From Tachypleus tridentatus (taxonomy: Eukaryota > Arthropoda > Merostomata > Xiphosura > Limulidae), in NCBI RefSeq assembly GCF_004210375.1, contig NC_134829.1, forward strand, positions 56,288,107-56,352,106: a stretch of 64,000 nucleotides of DNA. Direction: 5' to 3'. This document shows, piece after piece, positions 46,408-57,270 of this stretch. The translations under genes were made by a program, and so were the position numbers. How positions within the stretch are numbered: the first letter of the stretch is position 1; each line of letters begins with the position of its first letter. Under the pieces are notes generated by a model. It was not told the origin of the DNA and did no database searches. It saw only the letters and a program-made list of their open reading frames with translations.

Positions 46408-47411
46408 AATAAATAAATCCTGGTACAAAATAAAACAATCAAAGTTAGGCCTGTTGAAGTTCTAATGAAATAGAGACTTGGTTGTTTTCAATACAATGTG
46501 TACAATTAAGTGTTGTGTTTTCTTTTAGCAGATCCATATCGGGCTATCTGCTGTTACAATTAAATACACCGTGACTGGTGTAAAAGAATCTCTTTGAAAT
46601 ACTCCATGTATAAGACATTATCTTTCCTGCTAAGATGGTTATATATATATATTAAAATATGAAATAAGGTAAGAATTATTTGCGGAATTAATAACGAAGA
46701 TTGTTTTATATTGTATAATTATACAAGTATAACCGGGTAAAAGTAAAACCAGCAAACAGCTTTCATAGAAGAAACAGGAACAGGATCCCACACACACAAC
46801 TTTAGAAACAGCTATCTTTAAACTTTCGATGTTCACATCAAAACTTTATACCATTCCAAAAAGTACAGATATCTTGTCTACAGAATGACCCAAATCTTCA
46901 CACACTATCTGCAAAGCTGCCACCTGTTGTTTTAAAACAAAACAAAAATATTTACCAAATCTGGAGTGTGAAATGGACTTTCTTGATTGGATATAAATTA
47001 CATTTTAACTATTTTTGATGACTGTAGGCTGTAAAATTCGTCACTTCACAGAAAAAAGGAAAATAATGTTTTAACAAATAATAACCAACATGTGTATTTA
47101 CGGGCATTTAATTTTATAAGAAAATGACGTCTTCCTTTTTTATACTATATTCATATTTCTACTTGAAACTTTTACTTGTAAATAAGAAATAGAGTTTCGA
47201 TCAAATAAAGTTACAAATGAAATACGTCGTTAAGCGTATAAATTACTCAAGTAGTTATAATTATAAAGATTTTATATATCTACCGACAATTTTGCGATAG
47301 TGTTTGTAACGAATTCATGTAGATAACCATAAAAATGTGAAAGTTGAAACAAGGTTAGAATCCAATACCTTAATATTCAGCTGTCTAAAGAATAGGTTTT
47401 TATGTCATCTA

Positions 47412-47634
47412 GATCAGCACGGCACGGCTATCGCACCAAATATGCTCGCCCTTTCAGCCATGAGTGAGTTATAATGTGACGGTCAATCCCGCTATTCGTT
47501 GGTAAAAGAGTAACCCGTTAGTTGACGGTGTGTGGTGATGACTAGCCGTCTTCCCTTTAGTCTTACGCTGCTATATTAGGGACGGCTAGCGCTGATAGAC
47601 CTCGTGTAACGTTGCTCGAAATTCAAAAGAAACC
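47412..47634 (+). mobile_element. SINE family 1, plus strand, head truncated
   Basis: Body is complete from CACCAAATATGCTCGCCC through GGGACGGCTAGCGCTGATAG to the tail CAAAAGAAACC. Only a vestige of the tRNA-like head remains, so it may be joined to rearranged unit D sequence. Confidence 0.88.
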
Positions 47635-47639
47635 ACGTT

Positions 47640-47790
47640 GGATTCTCGTCATTATGAATGCTGCCATCTGTTGGTTACAGAACAGACAAAAACATTCACC
47701 AAATCGATGGAAATAAATTTGATTTTAATGACCGTGTGTTCTAAAATTTCTCTGTCAAAAAAAAAGTATAATAACAAGTAATACCCAGTG
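47640..47790 (-). repeat. Fragment of another unit upstream block, seed of the 79-bp array
   Basis: Matches unit D upstream sequence (about 46905-47110): GCTGCCATCTGTTG, a CACCAAATC segment, TTCTCTGTC followed by A-rich sequence, then the region that becomes the 79-bp repeat. It suggests a further duplicated unit of which only the distal part remains. Confidence 0.5.
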
Positions 47791-50700
47791 TTTCTACATG
47801 TATTAAATTTTCTAACATAATTGTGTATTTCTCTACAACACAAAGCATAATAACAAGTAATACCAGTGTTTCTACAAGTATTAAATTTTCTAAGATAATT
47901 GTGTGTTTCCCTACAACACAAAGTATAATAACAAGTAATACCCAGTGTTTCTACAAGTATTAAATTTTCTAAGATAATTGTGTATTTCTCTACAACACAA
48001 ATTATAATAACAAGTAATACCCAGTGTTTCTACAAGTATTAAATTTTCTAAGATAATTGTGTATTTCTCTAAAACACAAAGTATAATAACAAGTAATACC
48101 CAGTGTTTCTACATGTATTAAATTTTCTAATATAATTGTGTATTTCTCTACAACACAAAGTATAATAACAAGTAATACCCAGTGTTTCTACAAGTATTAA
48201 ATTTTCTAAGATAATTGAGTGTTTCCCTACAACACAAAGTATAATAACAAATAATACCCAGTGTTTCTACAAGTATTAAATTTTCTAAGATAATTGTGTG
48301 TTTCCCTACAACACAAAGTATAATAACAAGTAATACCCAGTGTTTCTACAAGTATTAAATTTTCTAAGATAATTGTGTATTTATCTACAACACAAATTAT
48401 AATAACAAGTAATACCCAGTGTTTCTACAAGTATTAAAGTTTCTAAGATAATTGTGGATTTCTCTACAACACAAAGTATAATAACAAGTAATACCCAGTG
48501 TTTCTACAAGTATTAAATTTTCTAAGATAATTGTGTATTTCTCTACGACACAAAGTATAATAACAAGTAATAACCAGTGTTTCTACAAGTATTAAATTTT
48601 CTAAGATAATTGTGTGTTTCTCTACAACACAAAGTATAATAACAAGTAATACCCAGTGTTTCTACAAGTATTAAATTTTCTAAGATAATTATGTGTTTCC
48701 CTACAACACAAAGTATAATAACAAGTAATACCCAGTGTTTCTACAAGTATTAAATTTTCTAAGATAATTGTGTGTTTCTCTACAACACAAAGTATAATAA
48801 CAAGTAATACCCAGTGTTTCTACAAGTATTAAATTTTCTAAGATAATTGTGTGTTTCCCTACAACACAAATTATAATAACAAGTTATACCCAGTGTTTCT
48901 ACATGTATTAAATTTTCTAAGATAATTGTGTATTTCTCTACAACACAAAGTATAATAACAAGTAATAACCAGTGTTTCTACAAGTATTAAATTTTCTAAG
49001 ATAATTGTGTATTTCTCTACGACACAAAGTATAATAACAAGTAATACCCAGTGTTTCTACAAGTATTAAATTTTCTAAGATAATTGTGTATTTCTCTAAA
49101 CACAAATTATAATAACAAGTAATACCCATTGTTTCTACATGTATTAAATTTTCAAAGATAATTGTGTATTTCTCTACAACACAAAGTATAATAACAAGTA
49201 ATACCCAGTGTTTCTACATGTATTAAATTTTCTAAGATAATTGTGTGTTTCTCTACAACACAAAGTATAATAACAAGTAATACTCAGTGTTTCTACAAGT
49301 ATTAAATTTTCTAAGATAATTGTGTATTTCTCTACAACACAAAGTATAATAACAAGTAATACCCAGTGTTTCTACAAGTATTAAATTTTCTAAGATAATT
49401 GTGTGTTTCCCTACAACACAAAGTATAATAACAAGTAATACCCAGTATTTCTACAAGTATTAAATTTTCTAAGATAATTGTGTGTTTCTCTACAACACAA
49501 AGTATAATAACAAGTAATACCCAGTGTTTCTACAAGTATTAAATTTTCTAAGATAATTGTGTATTTATCTACAACACAAATTATAATAACAAGTAATACC
49601 CAGTGTTTCTACAAGTATTAAATTTTCTAAGATAATTGTGTGTTTCCCTACAACACAAATTATAATAACAAGTTATACCCAGTGTTTCTACATGTATTAA
49701 ATTTTCTAAGATAATTGTGTATTTCTCTACAACACAAAGTATAATAACAAGTAATAACCAGTGTTTCTACAAGTATTAAATTTTCTAAGATAATTGTGTA
49801 TTTCTCTACGACACAAAGTATAATAACAAGTAATACCCAGTGTTTCTACAAGTATTAAATTTTCTAAGATAATTGTGTATTTCTCTAAACACAAATTATA
49901 ATAACAAGTAATACCCATTGTTTCTACATGTATTAAATTTTCAAAGATAATTGTGTATTTCTCTACAACACAAAGTATAATAACAAGTAATACCCAGTGT
50001 TTCTACATGTATTAAATTTTCTAAGATAATTGTGTGTTTCTCTACAACACAAAGTATAATAACAAGTAATACTCAGTGTTTCTACAAGTATTAAATTTTC
50101 TAAGATAATTGTGTATTTCTCTACAACACAAAGTATAATAACAAGTAATACCCAGTGTTTCTACAAGTATTAAATTTTCTAAGATAATTGTGTGTTTCCC
50201 TACAACACAAAGTATAATAACAAGTAATACCCAGTATTTCTACAAGTATTAAATTTTCCAAGATAATTGTGTGTTTCTCTACAACACAAAGTATAATAAC
50301 AAGTAATACCCAGTGTTTCAACAAGTATTAAATTTTCTAAGATAATTGTGTATTTATCTACAACACAAATTATAATAACAAGTAATACCCAGTGTTTCTA
50401 CATGTATTAAATTTTCTAAGATAATTGTGTATTTCTCTACAACACAAAGTATAATAACAAGTAATAACCAGTGTTTCTACAAGTATTAAATTTTCTAAGA
50501 TAATTGTGTATTTCTCTACGACACAAAGTATAATAACAAGTAGTAACCAGTGTTTCTACAAGTATTAAATTTTCTAAGATAATTGTGTGTTTCCCTACAA
50601 CATAAAGTATAATAACAAGTAACAACCAGTGTTTTTACATGTATTAAATTTTCTAAGATAATTGTGTATTTCTCTATAACACAAATTATAATAACAAGTA

Positions 50701-51606
50701 ATACCCAATGTTTCTACAAGTATTAAATTTTCTAAGATAATTGTGTGTTTCTCTACAACACAAAGTATAATAACAAGTAATACCCAGTGTTTCTACATGT
50801 ATTAAATTTTCTAAGATAATTGTGTGTTTCCCTACAACACAAAGTATAATAACAAGTAATACCCAGTGTTTCTACATGTATTAAATTTTCTAAGATAATT
50901 GTGTGTTTCCCTACAACATAAAGTATAATAACAAGTAATACCCAGTAATCAGTGATGACGAGAAACCCACTTGTTGAGAAATTTATATGCAAAAACGGCT
51001 CGTTTGGGCTGAGAAAAGACTTTACATAGAAGAGTGAACAACGTTTCGACCTTCTTCGGTCATCGTCAGGTTCACCGAAGAAGGTCGAAACGTTGTTCGC
51101 TCTTCTATGTAAAGTGTTTTCTCAGCCCAAACGAGCCGTTTTTGCATATAAAAGTAATACCCAGTGTTTCTACAAGTATTAAATTTTCTAAGATAATTGT
51201 GTGTTTCCCTAAAACACAATGTATAATAACAAGTAATACCCAGTGTTTCTACAAGTATTAAATTTTCTAAGATAATTGTGTGTTTCTCTACAACACAAAG
51301 TATAATAACAAGTAATACCCAGTGTTTCTACATGTATTAAATTTTCTAAGATAATTGTGTGTTTCTTTACAACACAAAGTATAATAACAAGTAATAACCA
51401 GTGTTTCTACAAGTATTAAATTTTCTAAGATAATTGTGTGTTTCCCTACAACACAAAGTATAATAACAAGTAATACCCAGTGTTTCTACAAGTATTAAAT
51501 TTTCTAAGATAATTGTGTGTTTCCCTACAACACAAATTATAATAACAAGTTATACCCAGTGTTTCTACATGTATTAAATTTTCTAAGATAATTGTGTATT
51601 TCTCTA
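47768..51606. repeat. 79-bp satellite, about 46 copies, with higher-order duplication
   Basis: Unit: TAATAACAAGTAATACCCAG, TGTTTCTACAAGTATTAAAT, TTTCTAAGATAATTGTGTGT and TTCCCTACAACACAAAGTA. Variants at fixed sites include ACAAG/ACATG, GTGTGTTTCCC/GTGTATTTCTC, AAAGTA/AAATTA and TACCC/TAACC. A block of about ten units at about 48835-49610 recurs at about 49624-50399 with the same order of variants, including one short unit (TCTCTAAACACAAATT). The array is interrupted by a 207-bp hairpin insertion (50947-51153). Minus-strand open frames here are repeat artefacts. Confidence 0.95.
50947..51153 (-). mobile_element. Hairpin element related to a Penelope-like 3' end, inserted in the 79-bp satellite
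   Basis: Near-perfect inverted repeat: 78-nt arms at 50983-51060 and 51074-51151 with about two mismatches and a 13-nt loop. The left part has GTGATGACGAGAAACCCACT, which also occurs at the 3' end of the 11.6-12.2 kb Penelope-like fragment, as does GAACAACGTTTCGA. The satellite motif GTAATACCCAGT flanks both sides (50935-50946 and 51154-51165), consistent with a 12-bp target-site duplication. It has no coding capacity. Confidence 0.8.
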
Positions 51607-52920
51607 AAATGAATGTAATTTTGAGCTTCATTATGTATATAGAAAAGCAGTACAGAAGATTCGATCGTGACAACGAGTCCTGAAGTATCATTAAAAACCT
51701 TTGTTAACTGAAATAATGCTTTAAAAATAAAAGCTAGACTAAAAGCGATAAACAGAACAAACAATCTACAATAAAACACACAAGACAATCATATCTATAG
51801 ATATCTAAAGATATCTGTATCTTTTCCATGTTAACAAGGAAGGCAAGGAGGTCAGTACATTTGCAAAATTTAAAGTTTTGAAAATTCGTTATTCAGTTGT
51901 TGTTAGAAGAATGAAACACTGTTTAAATTGAAGTCCGCCTTTCACACATTTACACGAAATGGACGAGGTGTAAGAACTAGAGGTACCGTAGGCAAAATGA
52001 GGCCTTTTGCAGAGATGTTACAATACTGGAAAATTACTTGAAGCATGAAAAGTTAATTTGAGGTGTTATTTCACTTACACTGAGATCTCACGCTGCGAAT
52101 ATCTATCTTTTCATTTGCACTTTAATATAGATAGTATGATATAGTTTTCCTTAAGTTAGAAAACTAATATTTATATACATTTGTCATACTGCTTCTATTG
52201 TACTGGCTATATCATACGCAGAAGGTTCCAGGTTCGATACCTGGCAGGTAATGTGAATCTCTTAGGGTGAATCAGCTTTACAATAGTTTACAAGATTGAG
52301 TAATGAAATTTTACTCACATTGTCAATGTTACAGCGTGATATTGCTGTGAGATTTGGCATGTTCTGAATAGTTTCCCAAAAATAATCTAAGCACGTTTCA
52401 AATACTTCTATGACTGTAGCACAATATACTAGTAAAGCAGCTTTTTCAATATTTCATACGACAGTAGATATGAGATGATCAATCAGAATTCAGGTAATCA
52501 CGACATTTTCAGTGTCTGAAACTTAACTGCAATTTGATGATAAGGGTTTGTGAGCTAATTAGGTATCATATAATAGCATATGAAATAGAAATAACACTTT
52601 TATAATAGATGTACAGAAGTTGGATAACTTAAATAGTGGGTATACATTTTATTTGAAAGTTTAAAAGATATTTCTTGAGTGACTGTTCAAATACTTACAT
52701 TGACAGATAGGACCTACAACACGTGTTTTGGTATTTGTGTAAAAATAGATTATATGTTTCATATATCAACTTAATTTATTAATTTACTTTGTATATAATT
52801 CTGCATGTTCATTATTAGTCAGTTAAATAAAAATATATTTTAACTATTACGGATACTACAAAAATTTCTTTATTTACATATATTTTTATTAATATGCTTT
52901 CAGGACAAAACACCGGAAGT
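51607..52920. other. Spacer between the 79-bp satellite and the tRNA array
   Basis: AT-rich; no gene apart from a tRNA-like remnant at 52201-52252. The mixed-frame minus ORFs near 51446-51788 run out of the satellite and have no recognisable features. Confidence 0.5.
52201..52252 (+). pseudogene. tRNA-Val remnant (3' half)
   Basis: AGAAGGTTCCAGGTTCGATA and CCTGGCAGGTA closely follow the 3' half (variable loop, T-arm, acceptor) of the tRNA-Val in the array 1.1 kb to the right. The T-stem CCAGG/CCTGG is intact, but the D-arm and anticodon arm are unrecognisable. Not expected to be functional. Confidence 0.55.
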
Positions 52921-53324
52921 AGACGATCCCTAAGTTTAATAATGGATTTAATAGAGATATTAAATCGCTTATTACGATATTGTTTAATAATTCTGATAAA
53001 AAATTAAAGTAGTGAAAATGTTCTGTTCAGTTTTCGATAGAAAGAGAAAAGACTGAGGAAAGAAAACTTTGCGTTTTGCACGTTTAAAAGCAATTAAACG
53101 AGGTGTGAAAACGTTTGATACTGTGGGCTCGATAAATTCGTTGAAAGACACCGTAGCACATTGGAAAAATTCTTTTGGCATTGGTAGACAAAGGAGAGTG
53201 TTATATTATTTAAAGTTAAAGGTTAAACTAGCATTATACTTGTGTTTGTTTCCACTGCGAAATAAAAATTTTGGAACGTTATCGTTTCATTTAAATCTTT
53301 AACAAGAAAATTCGCGAAACGCAG

Positions 53325-53396
53325 GTGCTTGTGGTGTAGTGGTTATCACATCCGCCTACACGCGGAAGGTCCCAGGTTCGATCCCTGGCAGGCACA
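53325..53396 (+). pseudogene. tRNA-Val copy 1, one nucleotide short in the anticodon loop
   Basis: 72 nt instead of 73. The anticodon loop between the perfect TCCGC/GCGGA stem reads CTACAC rather than CTAACAC, so the loop has six bases and no regular AAC anticodon. The acceptor stem, T-arm and A/B boxes are otherwise intact, followed by TTTT. It is the edge copy of the array and probably non-functional in decoding. Confidence 0.8.
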
Positions 53397-55261
53397 TTTT
53401 AAAATTTTGAACCATTCTTTTTCTTTCAAATCGGATGGTGAGAACGTGGACCGATATTTTCTTCATAATATCTGTTTCAGAGGGTGAGACGGCTGAGAGA
53501 TATCACAGAAGTTACCGAGTTTCCCCCTACACTTGTAACCACTTTCAGAAATTCGTGTGACTGTTGTGTGATAAATCAAAACAGGAACGTTATTACTTTT
53601 GAATATAATGCGTGCACTGCTGCGACATTTGAAGTGATGAAACGACCTTCGCGTAATCATGTGACGTTCGACGAAGTATCTGACCAGCAAGTTACAACTT
53701 TTGGATAGAATGGGTTTATGAGTTTTGTTTTTCTTAAATGCGTGAACAGTTTGAAACGTCGATGCACGCGACCTTATTTGAAGATAAGTTAACGTACTTG
53801 CCAGGTTGTACAGGTAATATCTAGAGATCACGACTCCGTCAGTGTGTGTTGAGAACAACTCTTCATGCTGTGACAACTAATCACACTACATGTTTCATTC
53901 TTTAACCTATTCTTTTAAATTCCGGTCAGAACTATTGGATGGTTATGTGCGTTATCATCTCCAACTTACCAGTGACGGAAAAGAGGAAAGGCAATTCTAC
54001 AACATCATTCACCACCAACTATTTGATGTACTTAATTTTTACCGAACAGTGAAATTTTCGATCATATCCTAACTCCTCCTACGTCTGAAAATGCTGACAT
54101 GTTATTTCATTTGAATTGGGAATACACGCCCCTCGGAGAGAGACTCAAATGTCCTTACCACCATGTCTAGCCAATCTGAAGAAGAGAAGTATCGTCCTCC
54201 TATAGACAGCATTGTTTTCTTATAGACTTCTTGTTCTGTTTATCCCTTTTTTGTCTGATTTCTTTATTTTTATAACATTTCTTCACTTTGTAAAGATATT
54301 TTACGATGCTTAATGTCTTCTCGTCATGATCGAATCTCCTGTTTTACGTACTTATTAAAAAATTGTATTTAGTTCACTTGAATATAGTACAGACTAGACA
54401 GGTAAAATGAAATTACGATGCCAAGACCGGAGAATATTTGTTATTCTGAAGTGTTTCCTCCTTCTTGGTGCAGCTGGTTCATGTAAACGTTTTTCTTAAA
54501 CAAGAATTCTTTGTTTTGGTTATGGAATTTTGTCGTGAAGAACGATGTGTAACCTAGAGAGAGGACAATAGTCTCGAAGAGTAGATGGTTTTCGAAAATA
54601 GATGTTGCATAACAGATAAGACATCTTCTGTACATTGGGCTTTATTCCACCGCTGTGATCTCCTACAACCCACAACTGTCAATGTACTATTACAACTTAA
54701 GCGTGTTTGGACAAGGTTATCATTTTAGGAGTTTGAGAGTCACCATGCAACTTTGTGGTATTGAACACCTTAAACAAGTTTTGTGTGACAAGAAAACATC
54801 GGCTAGAGTGAAATCGCAAAATTGGTCACAAAATAACGAATATTAAATATTATTTAAGACGATCCCTAATTTTGTTAATGGATTTAATAGACGTATAAAA
54901 TCGCTTATTACGTTATCGTTTAATAATTCTGATAAAAAAATTAAAGCCATGAAAATGTTCTGTTCAGTTTTTGATAGAAAGAGAAAAGACTGAGGAAAGA
55001 AAACTTTTCGTTTTGCACGTTTAAAAGCAATTAAAGGAGGTGTGAAAACGTTTGATACTGTGGGCTCGATAAATTCGTTGAAAGACACCGTAGCACATTG
55101 GAAAAATTCTTTTGGCATTGGTAGAAAAAGGAGAGTGTTATATTATTTAAAATTAAAGGTTAAACTGTCATTATACTTGTGTTTGTTTACACTGCGAAAT
55201 AAAAATTTTGGAACGTTATTGTTTCATTTAAATCTCTAACAAGAAAATTCGCGAAACGCAG

Positions 55262-55334
55262 GTGCTTGTGGTGTAGTAGTTATCACATCCGCCTAACACG
55301 CGGAAGGTCCCAGGTTCGATCCCTGGCAGGCACA
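55262..55334 (+). tRNA. tRNA-Val(AAC) copy 2, D-loop variant
   Basis: Cloverleaf complete with anticodon AAC, but the D-loop reads AGTAGTTA instead of AGTGGTTA, changing the near-universal G18 to A. That would weaken the D-loop/T-loop contact. The immediate T run is TTT, with TTTT only about 8-10 nt further on, so termination may be less tight. Function is doubtful. Confidence 0.75.
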
Positions 55335-57197
55335 TTTAAATATTTTGAACCATTCTTTTTCTTTGAAATCGGATGGTGAGAACGTGGAACGATATTTTCT
55401 TCATAATATCTGTTTCAGAGGGTGAGACGGCTGAGAGATATCACAGAAGTTACCGAGTTTCACCCTACACTTGTAACCACTTTCAGAAATTCGTGTGACT
55501 GTTGTGTGATAAATCAAAACAGGAACGTTATTACTTTTGAATATAATGCGTGCACTGCTGCGACATTTGAAGTGATGAAACGACCCACGCGTAATCATGT
55601 GACGTTCGACGAAGTATCTGACCAGCAAGTTACAACTTTTGGATAGAATGGGTTTATGAGTTTTGTTTTTCTTAAATGCGTGAACAGTTTGAAACGTCGA
55701 TGCACGCGACCTTATTTGAAGATAAGTTAACGTACTTGCCAGGTTGTACAGGTAATATCTAGAGATCACGACTCCGTCAGTGTGTGTTGAGAACAACTCT
55801 TCATGCTGTGACAACTAATCACACTACATGTTTCATTCTTTAACCTATTCTTTTAAATTCCGGTCAGAACTATTGGATGGTTATGTGCGTTATCATCTCC
55901 AACTTACCAGTGACGGAAAAGAGGAAAGGCAATTCTACAACATCATTCACCACCAACTATTTGATGTACTTAATTTTACCGAACAGTGAAATTTTCGATC
56001 ATATCCTAACTCCTCCTACGTCTGAAAATGCTTACATGTAATTTCATTTGAATTGGGAATACACGCCCCTCGGAGAGAGACTCAAATGTCCTTACCACCA
56101 TGTCTAGCCAATCTGAAGAAGAGAAGTATCGTCCTCCTATAGACAGCATTGTTTTCTTATAGACTTCTTGTTCTGTTTATCCCTTTTTGTCTGATTTCTT
56201 TATTTTTATAACATTTCTTCACTTTGTAAAGATATTTTACGATGCTTAATGTCTTCTCGTCATGATCGAATCTCCTGTTTTACGTACTTATTAAAAAATT
56301 GTATTTAGTTCACTTGAATATAGTACAGACTAGACAGGTAAAATGAAATTACGATGCCAAGACCGGAGAATATTTGTTATTCTGAAGTGTTTCCTCCTTC
56401 TTGGTGCAGCTGGTTCATGTAAACGTTTTTCTTAAACAAGAATTCTTTGTTTTGGTTATGGAATTTTGTCGTGAAGAACGATGTGTAACCTAGAGAGAGG
56501 ACAATAGTCTCGAAGAGTAGATGGTTTTCGAAAATAGATGTTGCATAACAGATAAGACATCTTCTGTACATTGGGCTTTATTCCACCGCTGTGATCTCCT
56601 ACAACCCACAACTGTCAATGTACTATTACAACTTAAGCGTGTTTGGACAAGGTTATAATTTTAGAAGTTTGAGAGTCACCATGCAACTTTGTGGTATTGA
56701 ACACCTTAAACAAGTTTTGTGTGACAAGAAAACATCGGCTAGAGTGAAATCGCAAAATTGGTCACAAAATAACGAATATTAAATATTATTTAAGACGATC
56801 CCTAATTTTGTTAATGGATTTAATAGACGTATAAAATCGCTTATTACGTTATCGTTTAATAATTCTGATAAAAAAATTAAAGCCATGAAAATGTTCTGTT
56901 CAGTTTTTGATAGAAAGAGAAAAGACTGAGGAAAGAAAACTTTTCGTTTTGCACGTTTAAAAGCAATTAAACGAGGTGTGAAAACGTTTGATACTGTGGG
57001 CTCGATAAATTCGTTGAAAGACACCGTAGCACATTGGAAAAATTCTTTTGGCATTGGTAGAAAAAGGAGAGTGTTATATTATTTAAAATTAAAGGTTAAA
57101 CTGTCATTATACTTGTGTTTGTTTACACTGCGAAATAAAAATTTTGGAACGTTATCGTTTCATTTAAATCTCTAACAAGAAAAATCGCGAAACGCAG

Positions 57198-57270
57198 GTG
57201 CTTGTGGTGTAGTGGTTATCACATCCGCCTAACACGCGGAAGGTCCCAGGTTCGATCCCTGGCAGGCACA
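57198..57270 (+). tRNA. tRNA-Val(AAC) copy 3
   Basis: 73 nt. Acceptor stem GTGCTTG/CAGGCAC (one G-T pair), D-stem GTG/CAC, anticodon stem TCCGC/GCGGA with loop CTAACAC (anticodon AAC), T-stem CCAGG/CCTGG with loop TTCGATC, discriminator A. Internal A and B boxes (TGGTGTAGTGG, GGTTCGATCCC) are present, and TTTT follows at once as a polymerase III terminator. Identical to copies 5 and 6. Confidence 0.95.

Larger units (their letters stand above)
41290..47400 (-). repeat. Paralogous gene unit D (inverted, decayed)
   Basis: Inverse homology to unit A from about 19970 (41310-41405 matches 19880-19960; 42000-42080 matches 19035-19110) through the gene remnant. It ends in an upstream block (about 47340-47400, ACAAGGTTAGAATCCAATAC) matching 21485-21520 in unit B. 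It is interrupted by Penelope-like copies in intron 1 and truncated at the SINE from 47412. Confidence 0.72.

Noticed and set aside
1-51606. Near-regular series of repeat lengths (31, 38, 47, 56, 65, 72, 79)
   Set aside because: The steps of 7-9 bp look suggestive, but the sequences are unrelated and a set of seven lengths can show this by chance.
47652-51691. Repeated minus-strand frames with a YYLLLYF motif
   Set aside because: 79-bp satellite artefacts; the frame shifts every unit because 79 is not a multiple of three.
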